From Streptomyces sp. CoH27 (GTDB lineage Bacteria > Actinomycetota > Actinomycetes > Streptomycetales > Streptomycetaceae): DNA of 64,000 bases. The notes below the pieces were generated by a model that worked only from the letters and a program-made list of their open reading frames with translations, made no database searches and was not told where the DNA came from. The position numbers were made by a program, and so were the translations under genes. Within the stretch, counting starts at the first letter, position 1, and the number at the start of each line of letters is the position of its first letter. The stretch is from assembly GCF_020181035.1 (NCBI RefSeq), contig NZ_JAIQYY010000018.1, forward strand, positions 62,001 to 126,000, read 5' to 3'. This document shows, piece by piece, positions 41,671-49,490 of this stretch.

Positions 41671-41967
41671 GTGATCTTCAAGCGCATCGGAAACGGCCGG
41701 CCGTACCCCGACCACGGCCGGGAAAGCACCCGGCAGTGGGCGGACGTCGCGCCGCGCCCGGTCCGCCTCGATCAGCTCGTGACCACCAAGCAGCAGCTCG
41801 ATCTGGAGACCCTGCTGGCGGAGGACTCGACGTTCTACGGCGACCTCTTCGCGCACGTCGTGAAGTGGCAGGGCGATCTCTACCTGGAGGACGGCCTGCA
41901 CCGCGCGGTCCGCGCCGCCCTCCAGCAACGCCAGGTGCTGCACGCGCGCGTGCTCGAACTCGACTGA
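41671..41967 (+). CDS. Conserved protein annotated as VapB-type antitoxin (ParB-like fold)
   Basis: A 98-aa protein starting at GTG 41671 (MIFKRIGNGRPYPDHGRE). The core DLETLLAEDSTFYGDLFAHVV and WQGDLYLEDGLHRAVRAALQQR resembles the ParB/sulfiredoxin nucleotide-binding pattern more than an antitoxin. Streptomyces orthologues are nevertheless often labelled VapB. No toxin gene is adjacent, so an antitoxin role is doubtful. There is no ribosome binding site; TAGGCT ends 6 nt before the GTG, fitting a leaderless transcript. Confidence 0.8.
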   Translation: MIFKRIGNGRPYPDHGRESTRQWADVAPRPVRLDQLVTTKQQLDLETLLAEDSTFYGDLFAHVVKWQGDLYLEDGLHRAVRAALQQRQVLHARVLELD

Positions 41968-42065
41968 CCCGGCACGGCACGGCCGTTGACCCTTTCGGGT
42001 TCCGCTGAGCGGCATCGACTGATCATCTAATAGGCATCGCCGCTCAGGCGCACTACGCTGCGCCC

Positions 42066-42719
42066 ATGAGCATGCTGACACCCCGGGGCATGGGCGGCCA
42101 GTACCGGATCACGGGGGACAAATACCCTCGGATGCGCCCGCCGCGCCGCCGTGGCAGGCTCGTCGCCGCCGTGGTGGCGTCCGTCTGCGCGCTCGGCCTG
42201 ATCGGCTGGGGGACGCTGCAGCTCATCGACGTCTTCACCGGCGGCGGCAAGAAGACCTCGGCGGCCGGTTCGAAGACCGACTGCCGTGCCAAGGCGGGCA
42301 CTGCGGCCACGGCGACCACGACCGCCCAGGTGAAGGCCCTGCCCAAGCCGGACCAGATCACGGTGAACGTCTACAACGCCACCGCGCGCACCGGCCTCGC
42401 CAAGGCCACCGCCGATGAACTGAAGAAGCGCGGCTTCCGGATCGGCGACGTGGGCAACGCGCCCGGGGAGTTCGACAAGAAGGTCAAGGGGACCGGGATA
42501 CTGCTCGGCCCCGCCGACGCCCAGAACACCTCGGTGGCGGTGCTCGGCACCCAGCTGGCGGACGCCGAACACCGCACCGACCCGGGCCGCAAGGGCGCCG
42601 ACCTCGACCTCATCCTGGGCGACGCCTTCAAGGGCCTGACGAAGCCGGCGGACGCCCAGCACGCACTCACGGCCCTGACGGACCCACAGCCGACGGCTTC
42701 TCCGAAGAAGGGGTGCTGA
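42066..42719 (+). CDS. LytR_C domain membrane-anchored protein
   Basis: A 217-aa protein with a basic cytoplasmic head, one membrane helix (about 32-56, LVAAVVASVCALGLIGWGTL) and an extracytoplasmic LytR C-terminal domain (QITVNVYNATARTGLAKATADELKKRGF, read in pieces). This domain accompanies LytR-CpsA-Psr wall ligases but also occurs alone, as here; its role is unclear. TACGCT ends 6 nt upstream of the ATG, so the transcript may be leaderless. It is convergent with upp. Confidence 0.9.
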   Translation: MSMLTPRGMGGQYRITGDKYPRMRPPRRRGRLVAAVVASVCALGLIGWGTLQLIDVFTGGGKKTSAAGSKTDCRAKAGTAATATTTAQVKALPKPDQITVNVYNATARTGLAKATADELKKRGFRIGDVGNAPGEFDKKVKGTGILLGPADAQNTSVAVLGTQLADAEHRTDPGRKGADLDLILGDAFKGLTKPADAQHALTALTDPQPTASPKKGC

Positions 42720-42793
42720 CAGGCGCCTCGTAAGGGCTGACCAGCGGCCCCCGTACAGCCCGGTCCGGGGATGCTGACAGGCGCCCCCAAGGG

Positions 42794-43435
42794 CTACTCA
42801 GCGGCCCCGTACAGCCGGTCCCCGGCGTCTCCCAGCCCCGGCACGATGTACCCGTGCTCGTTGAGGTGGTCGTCGACGGCCGCCGTGACGACCGTCACCG
42901 GCGTACCCGCGAGCTCACGCTCCATGACCTCGACGCCCTCCGGCGCGGCCAGCAGGACCACGGCCGTCACATCGTCCGCACCGCGCTTGATCAGCTCCTG
43001 GATCGCCGCGACCAGCGTGCCGCCCGTGGCCAGCATCGGGTCCAGGACGTACACCTGGCGGCCCGAGAGGTCCTCCGGCATGCGCGAGGCGTACGTGGAG
43101 GCCTGGAGGGTCTCCTCGTTGCGGATCATGCCCAGGAAGCCCACCTCGGCGGTCGGCAGCAGCCGGACCATGCCGTCCAGCATGCCGAGACCGGCGCGCA
43201 GGATCGGCACGACCAGCGGGCGCGGGCGGGCCAGCTTGACGCCGGTGGTCTGCGCGACCGGCGTCCGGATGTCGACTGCCTCGGTGCGCACGTCCCGCGT
43301 GGCCTCGTAGGCGAGCAGGGTGACCAGCTCGTCGGCGAGGCGGCGGAAGGTCGCGGAGTCGGTGCGCTGGTCGCGCAGCGTGGTGAGCTTGTGGGCGACC
43401 AGGGGGTGGTCGACGACGTGGAGACGCATGCCCAT
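42794..43435 (-). CDS. upp: Uracil phosphoribosyltransferase
   Basis: About 213 aa. ATG 43435 or 43429 are both possible; the second gives the conserved start MRLHVVDHPLVAHKLTTLRD. The enzyme salvages uracil to UMP with PRPP. The PRPP loop is VLDPMLATGGTLVAAI, and the uracil-binding end is YIVPGLGDAGDRLYGA. The conserved PILRAGLGMLDGM is also present. It is transcribed alone, convergent with the LytR_C gene and divergent from the 129-aa hypothetical gene. Confidence 0.97.
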   Translation of the reverse strand: MGMRLHVVDHPLVAHKLTTLRDQRTDSATFRRLADELVTLLAYEATRDVRTEAVDIRTPVAQTTGVKLARPRPLVVPILRAGLGMLDGMVRLLPTAEVGFLGMIRNEETLQASTYASRMPEDLSGRQVYVLDPMLATGGTLVAAIQELIKRGADDVTAVVLLAAPEGVEVMERELAGTPVTVVTAAVDDHLNEHGYIVPGLGDAGDRLYGAAE

Positions 43436-43524
43436 AACGGTACCTGCGCCCCGCACCCCCCGGTGCTGGCGTCAAACCGCCCGTCCGGGGGAAAGCGGGA
43501 GGGACGGAACTGGGGTGGTGAGAC

Positions 43525-43914
43525 GTGCCTGACCTTCCTGAACATCCCGAAGACGCGCCCGCCGGCACCGCGGACCCGGACGAGCCCGCGATACGCGGCA
43601 CCGGCAGGGCGGCGTCTCGCGGTTCCGGCACGGCGGCGTCCCGCGCAACCGGCACAGCGGCGACACGCGGCACCGACACAGCGGCATCCGGCGCAACCGG
43701 CACAGCAGCGACACGCGGCACCGGCACCGGCACCGGCATGGCAGCGTCCCGCGACTCCCGTGCGCCCGAGACGGACGCCGAGCGCCGGCGGCGGCGCGCC
43801 CAGTTCCTGCGTGATCTCGCGGAGGCGCGCGAGCTGCGCGCCCGGGTCCAGCCGCGGCGCGCCAAGGCGGCGCGACTGCGCCATGCGATGCGTATGCGGA
43901 CGTTCCGCTGGTAG
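43525..43914 (+). CDS. Hypothetical protein with repetitive middle
   Basis: A 129-aa product from GTG 43525. Residues about 24-70 are a degenerate Gly/Thr/Ala/Arg repeat (units like ATRGTGTAAS) that matches DNA slippage around GGCACCGGCA. The C-terminal third, DAERRRRRAQFLRDLAEARELRARV, then an Arg-rich end (RLRHAMRMRTFRW), is strongly basic and helical, and I recall it as conserved in Streptomyces beside upp. It may bind nucleic acid; that is a guess. Confidence 0.65.
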   Translation: MPDLPEHPEDAPAGTADPDEPAIRGTGRAASRGSGTAASRATGTAATRGTDTAASGATGTAATRGTGTGTGMAASRDSRAPETDAERRRRRAQFLRDLAEARELRARVQPRRAKAARLRHAMRMRTFRW

Positions 43915-43924
43915 GCCGTCCGTG

Positions 43925-43968
43925 GTCCGCCAGTACTCCGCTGGTAGTCCACCAGTACTCCGCTGGTG
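43925..43968. repeat. Two 22-bp direct repeats, each a small hairpin
   Basis: GTCCGCCAGTACTCCGCTGG then TA at 43925, and GTCCACCAGTACTCCGCTGG then TG at 43947. Within each, CCAG pairs with CTGG across TACTCCG. They start 11 bp after the stop of the 129-aa gene and may act as its terminator. The rest of the gap up to 44262 shows no gene. Confidence 0.75.
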
Positions 43969-44262
43969 GTCCGGCCTGTGGGAAGGAAGCCCCCTGGAGC
44001 CAGGCACGGTAAGAAAATTCTCGGTGCGGAAGATCCATGTCCGCGGCGGTGTTTGCGCGGTGGGAGTGCGTGCGAGCTTGGAAAAGCCGCGTACGATCCG
44101 CAGGGCGGCTGCAAGACACAGGGAGCCGAAGACGTCCCCTGAACGCCTTGTTTCTGCCACGATTCCGAGTGGGCGGGGCTCGGAGCCCAGGTTCTTCCCG
44201 CCCACATACCTCCGCCGGGGGGACCCCCAACCGGCACACCTATGACCAGTGGGAGAGTCACG

Positions 44263-44790
44263 GTGTACTTCGCCGCACTGCTCGCGCGCACCGAAGACGG
44301 GTGGGAAGCGAGCGACACAGAGCTCGACAATGTGGAGAGCCTGTCGGATCTGGCCGACCTGGCCCGGGAGAACGCTGTCGACGATGACACGGTGCTCGTT
44401 CTCATCGAGCAGGAGGAAGCGTGGTTCGGCATCGTCCGTATCGACGGTGAGGACGACCCGCGCATCTACGTCTCGGACGCGGCCGCGGCCCAGCGCAGCG
44501 CGTACGGCGAGCTGCTGCTGACCGACGAGCTGCTCGGCCGGGAGCCAGGCTCGGACGACGGCCCCGACCTGGACGCCCTGGACCTCGACGGCACGGAGGA
44601 CGGCGAGTCCGACGACGAGGAGGACGGCGGCGCCGCCGACGACGCGGTCTCGCACGGCCCCGTGGGCGACAGCGAACTCCTCGCCGACCTGGGCATCAGC
44701 GGCAAGGAGCTGCGCGCCCTGGACGGGGACGCGCTGAGCGAGATCGCCGACGTCCTGGGCTGTACGGACGTCCTGGAGGGCGTCCGCTGA
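44263..44790 (+). CDS. tRNA adenosine deaminase-associated protein
   Basis: A 175-aa protein taken from GTG 44263 because GGGAGAG lies 5 nt upstream and gives the family start MYFAALLARTEDGWEASDTELD; an in-frame ATG at 44242 is the alternative. The middle is very acidic (about residues 92-140). This family is known only from its constant position before tadA in actinobacteria; the function is unknown. It ends 14 bp before tadA, so the pair is an operon. Confidence 0.9.
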   Translation: MYFAALLARTEDGWEASDTELDNVESLSDLADLARENAVDDDTVLVLIEQEEAWFGIVRIDGEDDPRIYVSDAAAAQRSAYGELLLTDELLGREPGSDDGPDLDALDLDGTEDGESDDEEDGGAADDAVSHGPVGDSELLADLGISGKELRALDGDALSEIADVLGCTDVLEGVR

Positions 44791-44804
44791 CCGCCTCGCG
44801 GGAC

Positions 44805-45290
44805 ATGCGGGCCACCGTGCACCCGGCAGATCCGGTACGCGACCGCTGGCGGGCCGCGATGCGGCTCGCCCTGGACGAGGCCGAGCAGGCCGTCCGGGGC
44901 GGGGACGTCCCCGTCGGCGCCGTCGTGCTGTCCCCGGACGGTACGACGGTGCTCGGCGCCGGGCACAACGAGCGCGAGGCCACCGGCGATCCCACGGCCC
45001 ACGCCGAGGTGCTCGCGATCCGGCGGGCCGCGGCACGGCTCGGGAAGTGGCGGCTGACCGGCTGCACGCTCGTCGTCACCCTGGAGCCGTGCACGATGTG
45101 CGCGGGCGCCCTCGTCCAGTCCCGCGTCGACCGGGTCGTCTACGGCGCCCGGGACGACAAGGCGGGCGCGGCGGGCTCCCTGTGGGACGTGATCCGCGAC
45201 CGCCGGCTCAACCACCGGCCCGAGGTCGTCGAGGGCGTCCTGGCGGCGGAGTGCGCCCTGCTCCTCACGGAGTTCTTCCGCGACCGCTGA
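44805..45290 (+). CDS. tadA: tRNA-specific adenosine deaminase
   Basis: A 161-aa zinc deaminase that converts A34 to inosine in the tRNA-Arg(ACG) anticodon. The zinc site is His66 in TAHAE, with Glu68 as proton shuttle, and PCTMC with Cys96 and Cys99. The domain is complete, with the usual VQSRVDRVVYGARDDKAGA. The stop codon at 45288-45290 lies inside the first unit of a six-copy 23-bp repeat, so the last three codons belong to the repeat. Confidence 0.95.
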   Translation: MRATVHPADPVRDRWRAAMRLALDEAEQAVRGGDVPVGAVVLSPDGTTVLGAGHNEREATGDPTAHAEVLAIRRAAARLGKWRLTGCTLVVTLEPCTMCAGALVQSRVDRVVYGARDDKAGAAGSLWDVIRDRRLNHRPEVVEGVLAAECALLLTEFFRDR

Positions 45291-45419
45291 CCGACCGCTG
45301 ACGTGACCGCTGACCGACCGCCGACGTGACCGCTGACCGACCGCTGACGTGACCGCTGACCGACCGCTGACGTGACCGCTGACCGACCGCTGACGTGACC
45401 GCTGACCGACCGCCGACGG
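45282..45419. repeat. Six tandem copies of a 23-bp repeat starting at the tadA stop
   Basis: GACCGCTGACCGACCGCTGA then CGT, at 45282, 45305, 45328, 45351, 45374 and 45397, with only T/C changes (CCGCTG/CCGCCG). Each unit contains GACCGCTGA twice. The first unit supplies the last codons and TGA of tadA. The array ends 66 bp before tRNA-Ser(CGA). Confidence 0.97.
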
Positions 45420-45484
45420 GGCCGCTCGCAGAGCTGCCGAATCCGATTTCAGACCATGCCCCACTGTGCTGTAAGGTCTCCCTC

Positions 45485-45569
45485 GGTAGCGTGTCCGAGC
45501 GGCCGAAGGAGCTCGCCTCGAAAGCGAGTGTGGCGCAAGTCACCGAGGGTTCAAATCCCTCCGCTACCG
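45485..45569 (+). tRNA. tRNA-Ser (CGA)
   Basis: Class II tRNA of 85 nt. Acceptor arms GGTAGCG and CGCTACC, discriminator G. Anticodon stem CTCGC/GCGAG with loop CTCGAAA gives CGA. A long variable arm is present. Confidence 0.96.
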
Positions 45570-45575
45570 CTCGAA

Positions 45576-45605
45576 GAAGGGCCCCGTCGCACGACGGGGC
45601 CCTTC
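45576..45605 (+). terminator. Terminator after tRNA-Ser (CGA)
   Basis: Perfect 14-bp arms GAAGGGCCCCGTCG (45576-45589) and CGACGGGGCCCTTC (45592-45605) with a 2-nt spacer; on folding a few central pairs open to form the loop. Confidence 0.88.
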
Positions 45606-45723
45606 TCGTCGTACGGGCAAAGGGCCTCGGGAGGCGGGCCGTTGGTCCCTGGAAGAGGCGTGAAGGTTACACTCGCGGCCGTCAGCAGGGGCCCACTGGG
45701 CACACAGCACAGGGGAGGATTCG

Positions 45724-45903
45724 GTGGCGGTGAACGCCAAGAAGATCGCTGTGTACGCGCTCGTGGTCTTCGTGCTCTACGTGATCATCACGGACCCGGC
45801 CAAGGCGGCCAGCTACGTCCAGATAGGCTTCGAAGGCATATCGAGCGCCGCGAAGGCCATAGGCGACTTCATGACCTGGGTCGCCAACGGAGGAAAGAAC
45901 TGA
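45724..45903 (+). CDS. Small membrane protein, 59 aa
   Basis: GTG 45724 with GGGGAGGA 4 nt upstream. The product starts VAVNAKKIAVYALVVFVLYV, a clear membrane helix (about 7-22) with a Lys pair on the inner side. It continues with an amphipathic segment (YVQIGFEGISSAAKAIGDFM) that could lie on the membrane surface. It is followed 10 bp later by the Dabb-family gene, so the two are likely cotranscribed. The strong ribosome binding site and position suggest a real conserved gene; no function is known. Confidence 0.8.
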   Translation: MAVNAKKIAVYALVVFVLYVIITDPAKAASYVQIGFEGISSAAKAIGDFMTWVANGGKN

Positions 45904-45913
45904 GGTAAGCCCC

Positions 45914-46207
45914 ATGATCCGCCATCTGGTCCTCTTCAAGCTCAACGAGGGCGTCGAGCGGGAGGATCCGCGCGTCGTGGCCGGCGTGGCGGCCTTCGAG
46001 GCGCTCGGGGGGCAGATCGAGGAGCTGCGCTTCTGGGAGTGCGGCTGGAACCTCAGCGACCGGCCGATCGCCTACGACTTCGCGATCAACTCGGCGGTCG
46101 AGGACCCCGACGCCCTCAAGCGCTACCTGGAGCACCCGGCGCACCAGGCGGGCGTCGCCCTGTGGCGCGAGTTCGCCACGTGGGTGATCGCCGACTACGA
46201 GTTCTGA
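45914..46207 (+). CDS. Dabb (stress-responsive A/B barrel) family protein
   Basis: A 97-aa dimeric ferredoxin-like barrel protein: MIRHLVLFKLNEGV at the start, the central LRFWECGWNLSDRPIAYDFA, and HPAHQAGVALWREFA near the C-terminus. The His/Trp pattern is standard for Dabb. Family members include stress proteins and a few cyclases; the role here is unknown. It lies in an operon with the 59-aa membrane protein and ends at a good terminator. Confidence 0.92.
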   Translation: MIRHLVLFKLNEGVEREDPRVVAGVAAFEALGGQIEELRFWECGWNLSDRPIAYDFAINSAVEDPDALKRYLEHPAHQAGVALWREFATWVIADYEF

Positions 46208-46222
46208 GCCCCTCTTCGTCCG

Positions 46223-46252
46223 AGCCCTCCGCCAAAACGGCGGAGGGCTTTC
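46223..46252 (+). terminator. Terminator after Dabb gene
   Basis: Arms AGCCCTCCGCC (46223-46233) and GGCGGAGGGCT (46239-46249), loop AAAAC, then TTTCG. Confidence 0.9.
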
Positions 46253-46411
46253 GTGCGTTGCCCGGCCGTCATGCCCCCAACTTGTGGAAGTTTGAACACA
46301 ACACGGCGTTATGCGGTGCTTGCACACAGTGCACATGTCTTGTGATGCTATGACCGCTTTTGACGGATGACTGACCGCGGATGATTGAGCGACGAAGAGG
46401 TGGCGTTGACC

Positions 46412-47317
46412 GTGTCGGCCAGTACCGCGCTGCCCCAGGAGCTGCCTCAGGAGGAGGTGGCCGCCACCCCCGCTCCCGCCGACCCCGCTCCCGCCACCCC
46501 CGCTCCCGCCGACCCCGCACCCGCCGACCCCGCACCCGTGGCCCCCGAGAAGCGGCGCAGCGCCGACACCCGAGCCCTCACCCAGGTGCTCTTCGCCGAG
46601 CTGAAGGAGCTCACCCCGGGCACCCCGGAGCACAACCGGGTGCGCGGGGCGCTGATCGAGGCGAACCTCCCGCTCGTGCGCTACGCGGCCGCCCGGTTCC
46701 GCTCCCGCAACGAGCCGATGGAGGACGTCGTCCAGGTCGGCACCATCGGCCTGATCAACGCCATCGACCGGTTCGACCCCGACCGGGGCGTGCAGTTCCC
46801 GACCTTCGCGATGCCGACCGTCGTCGGCGAGATCAAGCGCTACTTCCGGGACAACGTCCGCACGGTCCACGTACCTCGCCGGCTGCACGAGCTGTGGGTG
46901 CAGGTCAACAGCGCGACCGAGGACCTGACCACGACCTTCGGGCGCCAGCCGTCCACCGCCGAGATCGCCGAGCGGCTGCGGATCAGCGAGGACGAGGTGC
47001 TGAGCTGCATCGAGGCGGGACGGTCGTACCACGCCACCTCCCTGGAGGCCGCGCAGGAGGGCGACGGACTGCCCGGCCTGCTGGACCGCATCGGCTACGA
47101 GGATCCGGCCCTCGACGGCGTGGAACACCGCGACCTGGTCCGGCATCTGCTCGTCCAACTCCCCGAGCGCGAACAGCGCATCCTCCTCCTGCGCTACTAC
47201 AGCAATCTCACCCAGTCACAGATCAGCGCGGAACTCGGCGTCTCGCAGATGCACGTCTCGCGCCTCCTCGCCCGCAGCTTCCAGCGGCTGCGCTCCGCGA
47301 ACCGCATCGACGCATAG
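46412..47317 (+). CDS. sigF: RNA polymerase sigma factor SigF
   Basis: A 301-aa SigB/SigF-family sigma factor. The start is set at GTG 46412 (VSASTALPQELPQEE), with GAGGTGG 8 nt upstream. After a Pro/Ala-rich N-terminal tail (about residues 14-50) come region 2 (LIEANLPLVRYAAARFRSRN, DVVQVGTIGLINAIDRFDP, PTFAMPTVVGEIKRYFRD), region 3, and region 4 with LTQSQISAELGVSQMHVSRLL. It is nearly identical in memory to S. coelicolor SigF, needed for spore maturation. No anti-sigma gene is adjacent. The stop lies within a 26-bp tandem repeat. Confidence 0.95.
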   Translation: MSASTALPQELPQEEVAATPAPADPAPATPAPADPAPADPAPVAPEKRRSADTRALTQVLFAELKELTPGTPEHNRVRGALIEANLPLVRYAAARFRSRNEPMEDVVQVGTIGLINAIDRFDPDRGVQFPTFAMPTVVGEIKRYFRDNVRTVHVPRRLHELWVQVNSATEDLTTTFGRQPSTAEIAERLRISEDEVLSCIEAGRSYHATSLEAAQEGDGLPGLLDRIGYEDPALDGVEHRDLVRHLLVQLPEREQRILLLRYYSNLTQSQISAELGVSQMHVSRLLARSFQRLRSANRIDA

Positions 47318-47388
47318 GCCCCCTTTCGGGAAGCGGCGCATAGGCCCCCCTTCGGGAAGCGACGCATAAGCCCGCCTTCGGGGAAGCA
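47311..47388. repeat. Three tandem copies of a 26-bp repeat starting at the sigF stop
   Basis: Units at 47311, 47337 and 47363 begin CGCATAGGCCCCCTTTCGGG, and end AAGCGG/GA/CA. The first unit includes the last Ala codon and TAG of sigF. Each unit has a CCC-TTCGG-GG mini-hairpin, so the array may act as a terminator. The rest of the gap to 47716 holds no gene other than the candidate sites upstream of sigN. Confidence 0.93.
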
Positions 47389-47565
47389 CGGTCACCCCCC
47401 TCATGGAGCACGGCGGGCGCACGGAAGCACGCCTCAAGCGGTTCTGCATCGCATACCCGAGCGAGCGGTAACCGTCCCGAGCGAATCCCTCACCTGCACG
47501 GATGCCGACAGTTGGGCCCCGACACAGCGTCAGACCCCCTCCCTCCAGGGCCGATTCGGATCTTT

Positions 47566-47605
47566 CATGTCGACATGTCACTACAGCGTGTTGCCGACAT
47601 GTGAC
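47566..47605. promoter_or_regulatory. Paired operator-like sites upstream of sigN
   Basis: CGACATGTCAC (47571) and CGACATGTGAC (47595) lie 24 bp apart. The first is embedded in the perfect palindrome CATGTCGACATG (47566-47577). They sit about 110-150 bp upstream of the sigN start. The regulator is unknown. Confidence 0.4.
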
Positions 47606-47716
47606 ATTCTGCGGGAGACGCGTTTGCCGGGCCTCCGGCTCCGGTATTCAGGTGAAGGCTGCGTCGCACGACACGTCGGCGCCGCCGCGACCGTCCCGCG
47701 ACCCAAAGGGGGTGGC

Positions 47717-48643
47717 ATGTCCGCAGACCAGGGCAGCTCGAAGGTGCTGACGCCCGCGCCGAGCGCGGCAGCGCCCAAGGAGCTCGACGCTCTCGACGTC
47801 CTCGACGGAATCGAGGCCGTCACGGCCCTCGACGCCGTGCCGTCCCCGTCCGCCCAGGCGCCGGCCCTGCCGGCCTCGGGGGACATCGACACCCGCACTC
47901 TGTCCCGCTCACTGTTCCTGCGTCTCGCCGCCCTCGGCGAGGACAGCCCCGAGCGGGCCTACGTCCGGGACACCCTGATCGAGCTGAACCTGCCGCTGGT
48001 CCGCTACGCGGCCGCGCGCTTCCGCTCGCGCAACGAGCCGATGGAGGACATCGTCCAGGTCGGCACCATCGGCCTGATCAAGGCGATCGACCGCTTCGAC
48101 TGCGAACGGGGCGTGGAGTTCCCGACGTTCGCGATGCCGACGGTGGTCGGGGAGATCAAGCGCTTCTTCCGGGACACCTCGTGGTCGGTCCGCGTGCCGC
48201 GCCGCCTCCAGGAGCTGCGCCTGGCCCTCACCAAGGCCAGCGACGAGCTCTCCCAGAAGCTGGACCGCTCCCCGACGGTGACGGAGCTGGCCGCCGTGCT
48301 CGGCGTCTCCGAGGAGGACGTGGTCGACGGCCTCGCGGTCGGCAACGCCTACACCGCCTCCTCCCTCGACTCCCCGGCCCCCGAGGACGACGGCGGCGAG
48401 GGCTCCCTGGCCGACCGCCTCGGCTACGAGGACACGGCCCTGGAGGGCGTGGAGTACCGCGAGTCCCTCAAGCCCCTCCTGGCCAAACTCCCGCCCCGCG
48501 AACGCCGGATCATCATGCTCCGCTTCTTCGCCAACATGACCCAGTCCCAGATCGGCGAGGAGGTCGGCATCTCCCAGATGCACGTCTCCCGGCTGCTGAC
48601 CCGGACGCTGGCGCAGTTGCGGGAAGGCCTGATCTCGGACTGA
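47717..48643 (+). CDS. sigN: RNA polymerase sigma factor SigN
   Basis: A 308-aa SigB/SigF-family sigma factor, paralogous to sigF next door. The start is ATG 47717 (MSADQGSSKVLTPAPSA), with GGGGGTGG just upstream. Regions 2-4 are complete: LIELNLPLVRYAAARFRSRN, EDIVQVGTIGLIKAIDRFD, PTFAMPTVVGEIKRFFRD, and MTQSQIGEEVGISQMHVSRL. The sigF-sigN tandem matches S. coelicolor, where SigN is reported in subapical aerial cells. No anti-sigma gene is adjacent. Confidence 0.93.
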   Translation: MSADQGSSKVLTPAPSAAAPKELDALDVLDGIEAVTALDAVPSPSAQAPALPASGDIDTRTLSRSLFLRLAALGEDSPERAYVRDTLIELNLPLVRYAAARFRSRNEPMEDIVQVGTIGLIKAIDRFDCERGVEFPTFAMPTVVGEIKRFFRDTSWSVRVPRRLQELRLALTKASDELSQKLDRSPTVTELAAVLGVSEEDVVDGLAVGNAYTASSLDSPAPEDDGGEGSLADRLGYEDTALEGVEYRESLKPLLAKLPPRERRIIMLRFFANMTQSQIGEEVGISQMHVSRLLTRTLAQLREGLISD

Positions 48644-48700
48644 GTGACGAACGACAGCCGGAGGGTTACTATCTGACGAAGCGTCAGTCACCATGACCGG

Positions 48701-49450
48701 ATGCTTCGTACGACGACATGGACACGTGGCCGCCGAGGCGCCGTTACGGCAGCGTCGGCGGTCGTCGTCGTCCTGGGCGGGGTGGTGGCCGCATGCGGGG
48801 ACCACGGCCCGGGCGGCGGTTACGTCGCGGTCGGCGCGGCGGGCGGTCCGCAGAGCAGCGGTGCGGCCACGGCCGGCCCGACCGGCTCGGTGTCCTTCGT
48901 ACCGCTCGACGGCGCGAAGGGCGGCAACTCCCCGGCGCCCGCGCCCAGTTCGGCCCGGCCGGGCAACAGCGGCTCACCCCTGCCGGGCAGCCCGGAGCAG
49001 ACCCCACCGCCCCCGGGCACACCCAGCCCCTCCGGCAGCGCGGACGGTCGTGCGACACCCGCGCCATCCGGACCCGGTTCGCCCGCCCCGGCTCCCGGCA
49101 GCAGCACGTCGACCCCGACTTCCGGCAGCGGCACACCCGTCGGGCCCGCCGACCTCACCTGGGGCAAGCCGGAGACGGCCGCCGCGGACCAGCGCTGGTG
49201 TCAGAAGGCCACCGTCGGCTTCCACAACTCGGGCGGTACGGAGGTGCGTTCGGGGTCGGTGACGTTCGGGACGCACGTCATCGGCCTGCTCGGCATCGAC
49301 TGGGGCACGGTCGACTCGACCGTGGACCTGCCGGTGCCGATCGGGCCGGGCGCGCAGGTGAAACCCACCTGGACGGTGTGCGTCGACGCCTGGCGTGTGC
49401 CGCTCGGCATGCACATCGAGACGCGGGACGTGTCCGTCCGGTGGAAGTGA
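48701..49450 (+). CDS. Putative lipoprotein, Ser/Pro/Gly-rich
   Basis: A 249-aa exported protein. The N-terminal signal ends in a lipobox VVAACGD (Cys32), so it should be lipid-anchored. Residues about 35-150 are a Ser/Pro/Gly/Thr-rich stalk, likely crossing the wall. The C-terminal 95 residues form a compact domain (TWGKPETAAADQRWCQKATVGFHNSGG and on) with two Cys at about 167 and 229 that may pair. No family is recognised. The ATG at 48701 lacks a clear ribosome binding site. Confidence 0.75.
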   Translation: MLRTTTWTRGRRGAVTAASAVVVVLGGVVAACGDHGPGGGYVAVGAAGGPQSSGAATAGPTGSVSFVPLDGAKGGNSPAPAPSSARPGNSGSPLPGSPEQTPPPPGTPSPSGSADGRATPAPSGPGSPAPAPGSSTSTPTSGSGTPVGPADLTWGKPETAAADQRWCQKATVGFHNSGGTEVRSGSVTFGTHVIGLLGIDWGTVDSTVDLPVPIGPGAQVKPTWTVCVDAWRVPLGMHIETRDVSVRWK

Positions 49451-49490
49451 TCCCGAAACAGGTCCCGGAAGCAGGTCCCGGAAGCAGGTC

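Noticed and set aside
41671..41967. Toxin-antitoxin module at the VapB-annotated gene
   Set aside because: No toxin-like gene lies on either side, and the sequence looks ParB-like rather than like an AbrB or ribbon-helix-helix antitoxin.
45282..45419. CRISPR array
   Set aside because: Units are contiguous with no spacers between them, and there are no cas genes in the window. It is a simple tandem repeat.
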